From assembly GCA_022340775.1 (NCBI GenBank), contig JAJDNH010000142.1, forward strand, positions 1-33,191: a DNA stretch of 33,191 nt. The letters run 5' to 3'. The notes beneath the pieces are model-generated. The model saw only the letters and a program-made list of their open reading frames with translations. It was not told the origin of the DNA and did no database searches. The DNA comes from Acidobacteriota bacterium. GTDB lineage: Bacteria > Acidobacteriota > Thermoanaerobaculia > Thermoanaerobaculales > Sulfomarinibacteraceae. A program made the translations under genes and the position numbers. Positions 7,814-17,905 of this stretch are shown here, one piece after another (positions within the stretch are counted from its first letter, which is position 1; each line of letters begins with the position of its first letter).

Positions 7814-10229
7814 GGATGACCTCCAGCACCCACACCTTACCCGACAGATCACCCACCGCCAACCGCCGGCTCCGTGAATCCCAGGCAATCCCGGTCGGCC
7901 GGATGCCAGCTGTGGAGAGGTCGATACGGGTCACCTTGCCGTTGCGATAGCGCCACAGTGCCTGGCCCGGCGTGTCGGTGGCAATCCACTCGTGCGGCCC
8001 GAGCACTGCGATCTGGGGGCGCGAGTAGAAGTCGCTCCAGGCGTCGGGGAGCAGTACCACCGACCTGACCTTTCCGGCGGTATCCAACACCTGGACCCGA
8101 TGGTTACCGGTGTCGCACACGACGAAGGAGGAGTCGTTCAACCACGCGACGCCGCCCGGCTCGACGAACTCGCCAGGAGAGGACCCTCCCTTTCCGATCA
8201 AAGTGAGGTGACTCGTCTTCGGGTCGAAGATGACGACTCGCTTGTTGCCGGTGTCCGCGACAGCGAGTCGGCCACTCTCGGAGACGGCAACGCTTCTCGG
8301 CCCGTACCACCCTCCTTTCGGTATTGGCAGAGCCCAGAACGAGCCGTCGTTCACGTCGACTCGAAGAATACGGTGGTTCCACGTGTCGGCGACGTAGAGC
8401 AGGTTCGGAGCTGACCACGCGACGGCTTCCGGCTGGTTCAGCACCGTCCGAACCGGCACCTGCTCAAGCTCGTCGTCGCTGGACACCACGAACAGCCGTC
8501 CCAACGCCGCGTCGGCGACCGCAAGACGACGACCTAGGAGCGCTACTCCTCGAGGCTCGCCGAACCACCCGCTGCCGATCACTGTCGCCCCGGTTACCCG
8601 CAACGACTGCGCGAGCGCTGACGGGACCTCAACATGAGTGATCGGCTGTCCGCCCTCCTTCTCCCGCCGCAGGACGATGACGTCGGTGGATCCAATTCCA
8701 CCCCACGGCTTGCGCGTCACCAGGTACCGCAACACCTCCTTGACGGTGGGCTTCTCCTGGTACATCAGCCACCACGCTCGGAGGGGAATTCGCTGCCTCG
8801 AGTAGCCCGGCCCGAGGCTCTTTCGTACCTCGGCTTCCCGCTCGGGATCGCAGATGACAATCGGAGGTTTGCTGTCCCGAGCCGGCGTCCCCCACCAGAT
8901 CTGCAGATGCCGCCAGTACCACATCAATGGCCAGGCGGCTTCGCCGGATACAGCAGCGGCAACGGCTCCCTTGTGGGCCGAGGCGGCGGCGAGCCCGTCG
9001 GCGACGACCGTCTTCACCTCCGGACAGGTCTGGACGAAGATGAGCGATTCGACCCGCTGGCGGGCGGGCGTGATTTCATCGAGGACGAAGTTGGCGCACA
9101 ACGAGGTTGCCAAGGTGCCCACCAGAGCGGCGCCGGCAACGGTGCGGCTCCACCACCGCCCCCTCCTGCCGAAGGTCCTGGCCAGCTGTGCACCCGCCAG
9201 AGGGACGAACGGCCATACCTGGTGGACGGCGAGCCACGGAGTCTTTTCTCCCAGGTAGCAGTACGTAGCGACGGATTCGAGCGCGAAGACAATCAGGAAG
9301 ATCTCGATTCGCCTGAGCCGCCTGATGCGGCGGATCGTCCACACCAGCGCCGCACCCAGCGCCAAGAACTCATACTGGGCCAGCCTCGGAAGGTAGTACC
9401 ACCATGGCCCGCTCACTCTGTGGATGGTGTGTTGGTGCCACCAGTACGAGATCGCTTTGACCGGAAAGGCCCAGTCCTCGGGATGCGCGAATCCGACTGT
9501 GTACAGGGGAACACTCACCAGCACGAACACCGCCAGTGCTGCGAGGATGCCGAGCCACTGTATGCGTAGCCACGACCACACAGCTCTGGCTGCCCGCAGG
9601 GGACCTGACGCGAGAGCGACCGCGGCTCCGGCAACCATGATCAACGCTGCCGTCACGTACGCGTTCTCCTTGGTCGCAAAAGCAAGGGCCGTCCAAAGGC
9701 CCAGCCACAGCCATGCCGTTCGTGAGCCTCGCAGTATCCGGTACCAGGCAAGGAGCGCGGCCGAAGCAGTCAGCATCTCGAGCACATCCATGCGCAAGAA
9801 GCGTCCGTAGAACAGGATGATGGGCGAAATCGTGAACAGCAGGCCCGACCACCATGCGGCCTTCTCTCCGAACGGACGTCGCAGCGACCATGCGATGGCG
9901 AGCATCAGGACGCCAGCAATCGCAATGGGAAGGCGAGCCGTGAAGTTGTTGTCCCCCGCAACCGCAAAGGTGGCTGCCGTCAGGTAGTAGAGCAGCGGCC
10001 CGTGGTAGGTCGGATCGTACCGGTAGCTTCCCTCGTGGAGCAGGTCGTACGACAGGCGTGCGTGAATCGACTCGTCGTGGTGAAACGACCGTACCCCCAG
10101 AACCGAGAGGTGAAGGGAGAGTGACAGGAGGAGCAGTCCACCCCAGGCCAGCCAGCGGCGGCGCCGGAGATGGCCGTCGCCAGGACGGTTGAGGAATGAG
10201 TCAGCCGGACGGATCGCCTCATCTGTCAT
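7806..10229 (-). CDS. Agl23-like (TIGR03663-type) multispanning glycosyltransferase fused to a six-bladed NHL propeller
   Basis: An 807-residue protein in two parts. Residues 1 to about 400 form a GT-C membrane domain with a first helix near residues 28-46, then the loop signature FHHDESIHARLSY, in which the Asp-Glu pair sits where GT-C enzymes carry catalytic acids, and YHGPLLYYLTA. Further helices follow. From about residue 550 there are six NHL-type blades, for example YVADTWNHRILRVD, AVADTGNKRVVIFD and VCDTGNHRVQVLD. The membrane part matches what I know of the Agl23/TIGR03663 family of Chloroflexota and Archaea. A periplasmic NHL domain could bind the glycan or protein acceptor. It overlaps DUF2298 by 11 bases and GT2 by 8, so all three are probably co-translated. 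Confidence 0.85.
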   Translation of the reverse strand: MTDEAIRPADSFLNRPGDGHLRRRRWLAWGGLLLLSLSLHLSVLGVRSFHHDESIHARLSYDLLHEGSYRYDPTYHGPLLYYLTAATFAVAGDNNFTARLPIAIAGVLMLAIAWSLRRPFGEKAAWWSGLLFTISPIILFYGRFLRMDVLEMLTASAALLAWYRILRGSRTAWLWLGLWTALAFATKENAYVTAALIMVAGAAVALASGPLRAARAVWSWLRIQWLGILAALAVFVLVSVPLYTVGFAHPEDWAFPVKAISYWWHQHTIHRVSGPWWYYLPRLAQYEFLALGAALVWTIRRIRRLRRIEIFLIVFALESVATYCYLGEKTPWLAVHQVWPFVPLAGAQLARTFGRRGRWWSRTVAGAALVGTLATSLCANFVLDEITPARQRVESLIFVQTCPEVKTVVADGLAAASAHKGAVAAAVSGEAAWPLMWYWRHLQIWWGTPARDSKPPIVICDPEREAEVRKSLGPGYSRQRIPLRAWWLMYQEKPTVKEVLRYLVTRKPWGGIGSTDVIVLRREKEGGQPITHVEVPSALAQSLRVTGATVIGSGWFGEPRGVALLGRRLAVADAALGRLFVVSSDDELEQVPVRTVLNQPEAVAWSAPNLLYVADTWNHRILRVDVNDGSFWALPIPKGGWYGPRSVAVSESGRLAVADTGNKRVVIFDPKTSHLTLIGKGGSSPGEFVEPGGVAWLNDSSFVVCDTGNHRVQVLDTAGKVRSVVLLPDAWSDFYSRPQIAVLGPHEWIATDTPGQALWRYRNGKVTRIDLSTAGIRPTGIAWDSRSRRLAVGDLSGKVWVLEVIRV

Positions 10230-12303
10230 GCTGCGCCCGCTCCTGCTCCTGCACTACTGGCCCGGCTGGTGCTTGCGGGTCCATGGCCACCACCACGGTC
10301 GAGCCCTTACGAAGGACGATCCTCCCTGCCTTCTCCACCGCCTTCAGCCCCGCCTCCGTGTAGGTACGATGTTCCATAGAACCCACCGCAACCAACGTGG
10401 CGCCGGCCTTCCTTGCCGCCGCCGCCACGGTCTCGCTGTTCCCCGAGCCGAAGATCTTCTGCACGAGCTGCCGTCGCCGCTCGAGCTCGGGCCCGATCAC
10501 CGGCCCACGCCAGACCAGCTCGTGGTTCGCCCAACCCAGGACCGCCGGCACACCCGACGCGGCCGACAACCTGGCATAGTCGGAGTAAGCGTGCCCGACC
10601 GCCTCAGCCACCACGGCGCCCGCCGGCTGGCGACGGAGGAAACGCACGATGTCTCGGTCTCCCGGAGTCATCCACCGCAGTCCATCCAGACCCAAAGGCC
10701 TGTGCAGTATCGGCGCCGAGGCCATCCCAGCCAGATGAGGGAGGGTTGGGATGACGAGTGCTGTCACCAGCACGACCTTCTTCCAGCGCACCATCTTCAG
10801 CTGCCAGAGCAATGCTGGCAGCGCGATCGCCAGCAGGATCCAGCCCTGGAAGTACGACTTGAAGACGGTGTTCATCCTGTGAAGCTGCGCCCCGTAGGGA
10901 TCCCGGACGTAGATGATCTCGGGGATCAGGAACATGAACACTCCGAGCGCCGCGAGCAGCAAGGCCGGACGGTCTTCACGTACGTCTCCGCGCATGCCTC
11001 CGACGACGAGGATCATCATCCCAACCGCGAGAAGCGCCAGGACCGCCTTCCCGGTTGCCGCGGCGAGCACGACGCCCAGGGCGATCGCTGCAGCTCCCAA
11101 GGCCTGTCGCCGTTCGATCCGGCTGCCTCCCAGATCGGCGGCGACTCGCACCGCGATGATCCACGCTCCGACAATCAGCGATCCCCCGTAGAGCAGCAGG
11201 TCGGGCACACTCGTCCAGGCGTGGACGAGCCCGATTCCGTGGAAGGGGGGATGAAACGCGAGCTGAAAGGGAATGGTGAAGAGCCATCCGCCGATCGCCA
11301 CGGGGAGGACCAGCACCCACCGCACGAGATCGTGGCCGATAGGCCACCGCCAGCGGCCATCCCCCGCCACCAGCATCAGGGCCACGGCGGCAAGGGTCGG
11401 CGGCATCGCCCATGGGTTCGCCGCCCAGGTGACTCCGAATGAGGCAGCAACCGCAACCATCACACCGACCCGGGGACCCTTCCTTCCAGCGTGCAACGCC
11501 AGCAGAACCGTCAGCAGGGAGAGCGGCAGTGATATCAGGTGCGGGTGGAGGTCACCGAGCCAGAAGGTGAACAGGGGGAACTCCGTAATGGTGTTCGGAA
11601 CCTGGCGCGAGGAGGCCCAGAAGTCGAGCCCGAGCATGGATCTACCGGCGAGAATCTGGCGCAGCCCGTCCGGCGTGCCGGCGAACACGGCAAAGAAGGC
11701 GGCCAGCCACGGGGCGCCGCGACTGTTGGCTAGCTGCGATGCCAGAGACCAGGCCGCTGCTGCGACCAAACCGCCTAGCAGGGCCACTATCAAGTTGTAG
11801 CCGATTTCGAGCGGCACGTGGCTGAGAGCCAGGGGAACGGTCCACAACAGAGCGCCCCAGTAGTAGTACGGCAGGCTGGCGCCGGCCAGCCACATGTCCG
11901 GAGGTGGGAAGCTGCGTGCGCGCAGCAGCGTCGCCAGGATGCCGAGGTCCATCGGCTTCTCGGTTCCCCGAATCTCTGGATGGTCGAGACGCAGCAGGAG
12001 CACGCCGGCAAAACCGACCAGGAAGACCGCTTCCGCGACCAGGATTTCCCTCCAGGCGCCTCTTCGTCGATAGAGCGTTATTGCGCCCAGTGCCCCGCCA
12101 AGGATCAGTAGGCCGCCGCCGAGCCAACGCCAGCCGGAGAACCCAACCGCTCCGCTCCACCATGCGGGCAGGGCGATTGCGACAAGGCCGGCAACCCTGC
12201 CATAAGCCCAGGCGTTGCGATCACGGATTCCCAAACGAGCCAGGCCCGCATATCCGCCCAGTCCGGCGACCAGCACCGCCAGGTAGAACAGAACTCCCGT
12301 CAT
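10219..12303 (-). CDS. DUF2298 (TIGR03662, Chlor_Arch_YYY-type) multispanning membrane protein
   Basis: A 694-residue integral membrane protein with roughly a dozen hydrophobic helices. The family signature is clear: GTEKPMDLGIL, PPPDMWLAGASLPYYYWG and a helix-rich C-terminal half with YVRDPYGAQLHRMNTVFKSY. DUF2298 proteins are predicted GT-C-like transferases, usually encoded beside Agl23-like proteins as here. The molecular reaction is not established. The start at 12303 has no Shine-Dalgarno sequence but has a TACAAT box 10 bases upstream. It heads a six-gene run to 2996. Confidence 0.85.
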   Translation of the reverse strand: MTGVLFYLAVLVAGLGGYAGLARLGIRDRNAWAYGRVAGLVAIALPAWWSGAVGFSGWRWLGGGLLILGGALGAITLYRRRGAWREILVAEAVFLVGFAGVLLLRLDHPEIRGTEKPMDLGILATLLRARSFPPPDMWLAGASLPYYYWGALLWTVPLALSHVPLEIGYNLIVALLGGLVAAAAWSLASQLANSRGAPWLAAFFAVFAGTPDGLRQILAGRSMLGLDFWASSRQVPNTITEFPLFTFWLGDLHPHLISLPLSLLTVLLALHAGRKGPRVGVMVAVAASFGVTWAANPWAMPPTLAAVALMLVAGDGRWRWPIGHDLVRWVLVLPVAIGGWLFTIPFQLAFHPPFHGIGLVHAWTSVPDLLLYGGSLIVGAWIIAVRVAADLGGSRIERRQALGAAAIALGVVLAAATGKAVLALLAVGMMILVVGGMRGDVREDRPALLLAALGVFMFLIPEIIYVRDPYGAQLHRMNTVFKSYFQGWILLAIALPALLWQLKMVRWKKVVLVTALVIPTLPHLAGMASAPILHRPLGLDGLRWMTPGDRDIVRFLRRQPAGAVVAEAVGHAYSDYARLSAASGVPAVLGWANHELVWRGPVIGPELERRRQLVQKIFGSGNSETVAAAARKAGATLVAVGSMEHRTYTEAGLKAVEKAGRIVLRKGSTVVVAMDPQAPAGPVVQEQERAQHDR

Positions 12304-12313
12304 CTAACCGAGC

Positions 12314-12319
12314 ATTGTA
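12314..12319 (-). promoter_or_regulatory. -10-like TACAAT box just upstream of the DUF2298 start
   Basis: On the minus strand TACAAT is followed by 10 bases and the ATG at 12303. A transcript starting about 7 bases after the box would have a leader of only a few bases. No good -35 hexamer is visible. The 79-base gap between this gene and the preceding one contains nothing else I recognise. Confidence 0.4.
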
Positions 12320-12382
12320 CCCACTCGGGAACGCTTCGCAGCCACCTGCAGACGAGCAGTGCCAAGGACTGCGTGGCGCTCC

Positions 12383-12826
12383 TCACACAACCCCTGGCTC
12401 GGAGCTTACCGGGGGCCGGGCCTCCGGTGGCGCTTGTGCGGCGATCAACGGTGCCAGCTTGTCGCCGAGGGTGGCAGCAAGGCGCACGTAGGTATCTGCG
12501 CCAGCTGTGTCCAACCCGTCCTCGTGAACTCCGGCAGTCACCACGACGACACATTCCAGAGCACGCGCCAGCCGCTCGGCGATGGCCCGCGCCACGGGTT
12601 CCTCCTTGTGTGGAGGAATCGTCAGCACCGAGGAGGTCACCGAGGTGCGGCCCGGATCGGCCGTCGAGCGCCGCGCCTGGGTGAGCACCACACATCCGAC
12701 ATGCGGGAGCTCCCCTCCGCCGACCACGACCACCAGGTCACTCCCGACCGGTCGTGCCCAGGCTTCCAACCGGCGAGGTCCGTCCGCGACCTCGAGCCGC
12801 ACCTCCTGTCTGCCTGCCATAGTCAT
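12383..12826 (-). CDS. Small conserved protein resembling the LpdD prenylated-flavin chaperone / proteasome-assembly-chaperone fold
   Basis: A 147-residue soluble protein. It has the pattern I associate with LpdD-like proteins: LPHVGCVVLTQ, then SSVLTIPPHKEEPVARAIAERLA, then CVVVVTAGVHEDGLDTAGAD. LpdD proteins assist UbiD-type decarboxylases or prenyl-FMN handling, but no UbiD or UbiX gene is present in this window, so the role is uncertain. The start at 12826 overlaps the antiporter stop as ATGA, with GGGGAGGAG eight bases upstream, showing translational coupling to the antiporter. A regulatory role with that transporter is an alternative. Confidence 0.55.
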   Translation of the reverse strand: MTMAGRQEVRLEVADGPRRLEAWARPVGSDLVVVVGGGELPHVGCVVLTQARRSTADPGRTSVTSSVLTIPPHKEEPVARAIAERLARALECVVVVTAGVHEDGLDTAGADTYVRLAATLGDKLAPLIAAQAPPEARPPVSSEPGVV

Positions 12827-14691
12827 GGTTTCTCCTCCCCGATGATCTCCACGACCGGGCTCGTTTCCGAGCTGAGAGCAGCCTGCAGCTGTTCGCTCGC
12901 CTTCCCAGAGTTGACCAGAAGCAGCACCGCCTCCCAGCCTTCGAAACGATCGCTGTTGACGACGAAAGAGAGCTCGCCTTCCCTGCGAGCGGCAATGCGG
13001 ACCAGATCCTCGGGACAGGCGCGCTCGGCCTGCCGCAGGCCGGCTTGTGACTCCTCGTCAGCGAGCCCGAGCTCGACAAACCGGGCGCCGCCCGACTCGA
13101 CCGCCCGAATCCACCGCGGAGTGTCGATCCCCCGTCCACCCAGGAGATCCATCCAGGCGCGCGAGCGGCGGCCAAACTCCTCCGGCGGGCTCTGCAATAC
13201 GACGACCGGATGCTCGACACCGAATTCCTGGTGAACAAGCTCCGCTACCAGGATGTTGAGCTCATCGTTCGTAGTCATGGCGATCACCAGCGTGTCGCGC
13301 TCGACCCCGGCATCCTCATAGGTGACCGCATCGCGGGCGTCGCCGAGGACAGTCTGGAGGCCCACCTTCCGGGCCCGATCGAGCCTCCATGCCGCCGCAT
13401 CGACCACGATCGTCGTTCTGCCCTCCTTTTCGAGCATCTCCGCCAACCGCTCGGTCAAGGCGTGCCCGCCGACGAGCACCGCCCGCCGGCGCGCCGGGTC
13501 GGCCGCAAACCCGAGCAGGTGCGGCAGGACCACCGCCATCAGCGTCGACCACGCGCCGGTACCGAGAATGGTCAGGTAGACCAGCCCCTCGAGCGCAGCG
13601 GCCCCGGGAATCCCGGACCGAGCGAGCTGGTGCGCGGCGAGCGAAGCGACCGCGGCAGCAACGATTCCCCGGGGTGCGGTCATGGCGAGGACGGCCCGAC
13701 CGCGTGGCGGGAGCATTGAGGGCAACACAGAGACGCCGATCGACACGGGCCGCACGATGAAGACCAACCCAGCAACCACGGCGAGACCACGCCAGCCGAG
13801 CAGAACCATCTCGGCGACGTCAAGCTGACCAGCGAGCAGGATGAAGAGGCCGGAGATCACTAGCGTTGTAATCTGCCCTTTGAACGTCCGAAGTGAAACG
13901 AGATCTGGCAGCTCGGAGGCCGATACCGTCAGCCCCATGACGACGGCAGCCAGGATCCCGGACTGGGGTGCCTGCGCCTCCGAAATCAGGTATCCGAGCA
14001 AGAGGATCGCAAGCACCGTCAGGTTGCGAAGCTCGCCTCCGAGAACACGGGTCCGGAGCACGACCTTGGCCACAACGCCCGCTACGAACCCGAGAACGAC
14101 GCCGGTACCCGCCAACACCAGAACCTGGGTCGCGAGCTCCCGCACCGGCACGCCTGCGCGCTCGATCCACTGCAGCACGAGGTAGGCCAGCACCGCACCC
14201 AGCGGATCGATCATCAGTCCTTCCGACATCAGGATCGTCTTGACTGCGCGCGGCGCGATCATGTGCCTCAGGAGTGGAACGATCACGGTCGGTCCGGTAA
14301 CCGTCATGATGGCACCGAAGAGCGCCGCCGCGGGCCACGGCATGCCAACCAGAGCGTGGGCCAACCACGTGGCTCCAACCGCCGTCAGGAACACCCCTAT
14401 CGTCAAGAGATTGCGTACCGGTCCTCCGACCTGCATCAGGCGGTCGGGGTCGAGCGAAAGCCCGCCTTCGAAGAGGATGATCGCAACGCCGAGATGGATC
14501 AACACCTCCAGCACCGCGCCGAGGCTGGCCGGTGCAAACAGGCCGACCCCTGCAGGGCCGAAGAGGATGCCGAGCACAAGCAGCAGCAGAATGGCCGGCA
14601 CCTGGAACCGCTCGGACACAACCTGCGCCGCAATCCCGAGTGCGACCGCTACCACCAGTGTTGTGAGGATCACAGGCCGAGTGTAGTACAC
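12823..14691 (-). CDS. CPA1/NhaP-type Na+(K+)/H+ antiporter with C-terminal RCK-like nucleotide-binding domain
   Basis: A 622-residue protein. Residues 1 to about 390 form the antiporter membrane domain with NhaP-family motifs [35 protein letters not shown] and [15 protein letters not shown]; the last contains the ion-binding Asp. From about residue 398 a Rossmann-type TrkA-N/RCK domain follows ([43 protein letters not shown]). Its dinucleotide loop is degenerate compared with GxGxxG. The protein should exchange cytoplasmic Na+ or K+ for protons, gated by a nucleotide or redox ligand. The start is a GTG with little Shine-Dalgarno support; another GTG at 14673 is possible. It is divergent from ispG. 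Confidence 0.9.
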   Translation of the reverse strand: MYYTRPVILTTLVVAVALGIAAQVVSERFQVPAILLLLVLGILFGPAGVGLFAPASLGAVLEVLIHLGVAIILFEGGLSLDPDRLMQVGGPVRNLLTIGVFLTAVGATWLAHALVGMPWPAAALFGAIMTVTGPTVIVPLLRHMIAPRAVKTILMSEGLMIDPLGAVLAYLVLQWIERAGVPVRELATQVLVLAGTGVVLGFVAGVVAKVVLRTRVLGGELRNLTVLAILLLGYLISEAQAPQSGILAAVVMGLTVSASELPDLVSLRTFKGQITTLVISGLFILLAGQLDVAEMVLLGWRGLAVVAGLVFIVRPVSIGVSVLPSMLPPRGRAVLAMTAPRGIVAAAVASLAAHQLARSGIPGAAALEGLVYLTILGTGAWSTLMAVVLPHLLGFAADPARRRAVLVGGHALTERLAEMLEKEGRTTIVVDAAAWRLDRARKVGLQTVLGDARDAVTYEDAGVERDTLVIAMTTNDELNILVAELVHQEFGVEHPVVVLQSPPEEFGRRSRAWMDLLGGRGIDTPRWIRAVESGGARFVELGLADEESQAGLRQAERACPEDLVRIAARREGELSFVVNSDRFEGWEAVLLLVNSGKASEQLQAALSSETSPVVEIIGEEKP

Positions 14692-14736
14692 CCCAGCCAG
14701 CGAGACATCGCAGCTCGCGCGGAGGTTATGATCGGC

Positions 14737-14802
14737 ATGGAACGGAGCTTATCGCTGTTGACTCTCGTGGGAGGGCTTCAGCCGGAGGTGCTGTACAGAT
14801 GA
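14737..14802 (+). CDS. Possible 21-residue leader ORF overlapping the ispG start
   Basis: GGAGGT at 14721-14726 stands 10 bases before an ATG opening a 21-codon frame ([15 protein letters not shown] and on) whose TGA overlaps the ispG ATG as ATGA. The arrangement would couple ispG translation to the small frame. The frame is short and lies in open sequence, so it may be fortuitous. Confidence 0.35.
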   Translation: MERSLSLLTLVGGLQPEVLYR

Positions 14803-16022
14803 GCTCGACGACAATGAGACCGGAGACCATCGCCGTTCGGGTGGGCCAGCTGCGGGTCGGCGGCGGCGCGCCGATCGTCGTGCAGTCGATGACGAATACC
14901 GACACTGCGGACGCCGATCAAACCGCGCGACAGGTGATCGAGCTGGCAGAGGCGGGCTCTGAGATGGTTCGCATCACAGTCAACACTCCAGAGGCCGCCG
15001 CGACCGTCGGTGAGATCATACGCCGGGTGCGCGACGCCGGCCTTTCCACCCCCGTGATCGGAGACTTCCACTACAACGGCCATGTTCTCCTGACACGTCA
15101 TCCAGAGTGCGCCCGAGCGTTGGACAAGTACCGCATCAACCCTGGCAACGTAGGGGCCGGAGAACGCCGCGACGAGAACTTCGCCACCATCTGCAATGTG
15201 GCCCGGGACAACGGCAAGCCGGTCCGGATCGGGGTCAACGGGGGCTCTCTCAACCAGGATCTGGTCATGCGCAAGATGCAGGAGAACACTGACCGGGATT
15301 TCGGCAGGACACCCGAGGAGATCATCAACGAGTGCATGGTGCTGTCCGCGCTCGAGTCCACGGAGCTGGCTCTCGAGTGCGGGCTTGCGGAGGACGCGAT
15401 CATCATCTCCTGCAAGGTCTCCAACCCGACCGACCTCATCGCCGTTTACCGGGAGCTTGCCCAGCGCACAAGGCAGCCTCTGCACCTGGGGCTCACCGAG
15501 GCTGGGATGGGCATGAAGGGGTTGGTGTGGTCGTCATCGGCGATGGCCGTGCTGCTCGCCGAAGGAATCGGAGACACGATCCGGATTTCCCTCACCCCCC
15601 GGCCTGGCGGGGACCGACGCGACGAGGTCTACGCAGCCTGCGAGCTTCTGCAAGCACTGGGCCTGCGGTCGTTCGCTCCGAGCGTGACCGCCTGCCCTGG
15701 ATGCGGTCGTACGACCAGCACCACGTTCCAGGAGCTGGCAGAGCGAATCGAGCTCTACGTGAAGGAGAGGATGCCCGAATGGAGGGAGCGGTATCTGGGC
15801 GTAGAGGAGCTGAAGCTCGCCGTCATGGGCTGTATCGTCAACGGACCCGGAGAGTCAAAAGCCGCCAACATCGGCATCAGTCTCCCGGGCACCGGCGAAG
15901 AGCCCCGCTGCCCGGTGTTCGTCGACGGTCGGCCGTTCACCACTCTGAAGGGCAACTACGACGAGCTGGCTGCGGGCCTGATCGGGATCATCGACGACTA
16001 CGTCGCGAACCGCTACGGCTGA
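14799..16022 (+). CDS. ispG: (E)-4-hydroxy-3-methylbut-2-enyl-diphosphate synthase (IspG/GcpE)
   Basis: A 407-residue cytoplasmic iron-sulfur enzyme of the MEP isoprenoid pathway, converting MEcPP to HMBPP. The N-terminal TIM barrel shows [21 protein letters not shown] and [10 protein letters not shown]. The C-terminal domain carries the [4Fe-4S] ligands Cys299 and Cys302 (CPGCGRT), Cys345 ([10 protein letters not shown]) and Glu352. Length and motif order are those of the common bacterial two-domain form. The ATG at 14799 has GGAGGT nine bases upstream. It stands alone on this strand, divergent from the antiporter and overlapping the GTPase 3' end by 10 bases. Confidence 0.97.
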   Translation: MSSTTMRPETIAVRVGQLRVGGGAPIVVQSMTNTDTADADQTARQVIELAEAGSEMVRITVNTPEAAATVGEIIRRVRDAGLSTPVIGDFHYNGHVLLTRHPECARALDKYRINPGNVGAGERRDENFATICNVARDNGKPVRIGVNGGSLNQDLVMRKMQENTDRDFGRTPEEIINECMVLSALESTELALECGLAEDAIIISCKVSNPTDLIAVYRELAQRTRQPLHLGLTEAGMGMKGLVWSSSAMAVLLAEGIGDTIRISLTPRPGGDRRDEVYAACELLQALGLRSFAPSVTACPGCGRTTSTTFQELAERIELYVKERMPEWRERYLGVEELKLAVMGCIVNGPGESKAANIGISLPGTGEEPRCPVFVDGRPFTTLKGNYDELAAGLIGIIDDYVANRYG

Positions 16023-17767
16023 GATCCCTCGAGTGAGGACACCTCCGGTGCCGCATGGCGCGTGCAGGCGGCGAGCGCGTCCTGTAGGAGTCGGGAGCGG
16101 TCGTCGAGGGCGGCGAGACGTTCCGCCAGTTGGGCCCGATCCAGTGACGTCAGGATCCTGCCGCGCTCGACGGCTGAACGGAGCTGTTCGAGAGCGTCCT
16201 CGATTCGACGGCCCAGCTCGCCCTTGAAGGAAAACGCACTTTCCGTAACTCTCTCCTGGAGGTCGCCGCGGATCAGCCCCAGCTGCCGCCCGAGTGCCTC
16301 CGCCAGCTGACGCTCATGCCGCCGGGTCACCAGCCGGCGTCCGAGCGGCGGCGGGAAGAAGAGGAAAAAACCCTCGATAATGTAGTCGAGGTTCACCTTC
16401 GGCAGCCCGACCCGGTACTCGAGGCGCGAGGCCATCTCGAACCCCTCCGAGACGTCGAAACGCCTCATCTCGACGCCGAACCGTCGGGCGGCGCGTTCGA
16501 AGGCGCCGTCCACCAACTCGTTGACTCGATGCAACGCACGTTCGGTCAGCTGGGAGAACCCCTTGATGACGCGCTCCTCGCGCTCCTTCTGGAACGGCTC
16601 GAGTGCCTTCGTGACAATGGCGTCGCGCGTAGCCTCGAGATCTTGCGTGAAACGGAGCATCCCGACTCGAGACTCCGTGATCTTCAGGGACGCTTGACGA
16701 AGCTCGCTTCCGATACCCTCGACGAGCGGCTCTTGCCAACGGCGGACTGCATCGTCGAACTCACTAAGCAGATTCTTGCAGCCGGAATCGAACGCTGCAG
16801 CCACTTCGTGGACTCGGTCCCCCATCTCCCGTCGAACGGACTCGAGATCTTCGAGGGCCTCTTCGAGCTGAGACACGGATCTTCTGGCCGCCGCGCGCTC
16901 CACGTCAACCAGGGTTGCCTCGCGACCGAGAGCGCGCGCCGTCCGGCGTGCCACCGCTCTGGCCAACACCTGCTGTCCGCGTCCGGCGGCAAGGGCCCGC
17001 ACCCAATTTGCCACTTTCTCGACACCCGGATCGGGAATCTCTCCCTCGAGGCTACGGCGAGCTGAGCAGGGAACGATCTGGACCGTCGTCCCCAGCGCCT
17101 GCTCGACCGCATCTCGGGTGTACAGAAGCGAGGCCTCCAGCTCTTCGGGGCGCAGACGATCGCTCTTGTTGAGAGCGACGAGCACGTCCCCTGCGGTCGC
17201 CGCTACTTCGGCCAAGAGCTCGCAGTCGCCCTCCCCCATCGGTGGATCGGTCGAGACAACGAACACGGCGGCGTCAATGTGGCCGAGCCATCTCTCCAGG
17301 GCCGCGGTGTTGTGTCGAAACACGGACCCCGAGCCAGGGGTGTCAGCCAGAACAAGCGAGCCCAGTTTGGCCAGGTCGGGCAGCTCAACCACAACCCGCT
17401 CGATCCCTTTCCTGTTCTCTGGATTCCCAGCTTCGCTGACGTACTCCGCAAGACGCTCCAGTGGGATCTCTCGGCTCTGGCCGTCGACAAACTCCACATG
17501 GGCCGCCTCTCTCTCCCCGGGCCGCAGCAGCGTGACCAGTGCAGTCACCGGTACCACACCCATCGGCAGTATGGGTCTTCCGACGAGAGCATTGAGGAGG
17601 GTTGACTTTCCTCGTTTGAAGCGACCGACCACAACGGCGTTGAGCTTGCCACGCAGGAGCTTCTGCCGTTCTTGCTGGATCTCGTAGCGGACGGCAAGCG
17701 GGTCCGGGAGCGCGAGCACTCGGTCGAAATGGGTGATGAGATCGGATGAGGTGCGGCTTTGGATCAT
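16013..17767 (-). CDS. Bacterial dynamin-like GTPase
   Basis: A 584-residue large GTPase. All G motifs are present: G1 GRFKRGKS (48-55), G2 Thr75, G3 DTPG (142-145) and G4 NKSD (200-203). About 350 residues of alpha-helical, charged stalk-like sequence follow, with a short very hydrophobic patch [12 protein letters not shown] near residue 455. That patch sits where bacterial dynamin-like proteins have a membrane-inserting paddle. Family members tubulate, fuse or repair membranes. The ATG at 17767 is preferred to a TTG at 17788, though neither has a good ribosome-binding site. No second dynamin gene lies beside it, although many bacterial dynamins occur in pairs. It lies downstream of the GHMP kinase gene after a 138-base gap that shows only weak promoter-like sequence. 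Confidence 0.88.
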   Translation of the reverse strand: MIQSRTSSDLITHFDRVLALPDPLAVRYEIQQERQKLLRGKLNAVVVGRFKRGKSTLLNALVGRPILPMGVVPVTALVTLLRPGEREAAHVEFVDGQSREIPLERLAEYVSEAGNPENRKGIERVVVELPDLAKLGSLVLADTPGSGSVFRHNTAALERWLGHIDAAVFVVSTDPPMGEGDCELLAEVAATAGDVLVALNKSDRLRPEELEASLLYTRDAVEQALGTTVQIVPCSARRSLEGEIPDPGVEKVANWVRALAAGRGQQVLARAVARRTARALGREATLVDVERAAARRSVSQLEEALEDLESVRREMGDRVHEVAAAFDSGCKNLLSEFDDAVRRWQEPLVEGIGSELRQASLKITESRVGMLRFTQDLEATRDAIVTKALEPFQKEREERVIKGFSQLTERALHRVNELVDGAFERAARRFGVEMRRFDVSEGFEMASRLEYRVGLPKVNLDYIIEGFFLFFPPPLGRRLVTRRHERQLAEALGRQLGLIRGDLQERVTESAFSFKGELGRRIEDALEQLRSAVERGRILTSLDRAQLAERLAALDDRSRLLQDALAACTRHAAPEVSSLEGSQP

Positions 17768-17905
17768 CGAGTTCGCCCCGGCTTGCAAGCTATAGGAATC
17801 ATCAGCCCCGTCAGGCAGTTCTCTCGGCGGATCCCATCGCCGTTGCCAGGCATCCTACCACGAGCCCTGGCCCAGATCTGTCGCTCCCCTCTGTGGATGC
17901 GTCAC

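Noticed and set aside
10189-11442. 417-codon plus-strand open frame opposite DUF2298
   Set aside because: It is antisense to a well-matched membrane protein family and is made of His/Arg/Pro/Gln-rich sequence without motifs.
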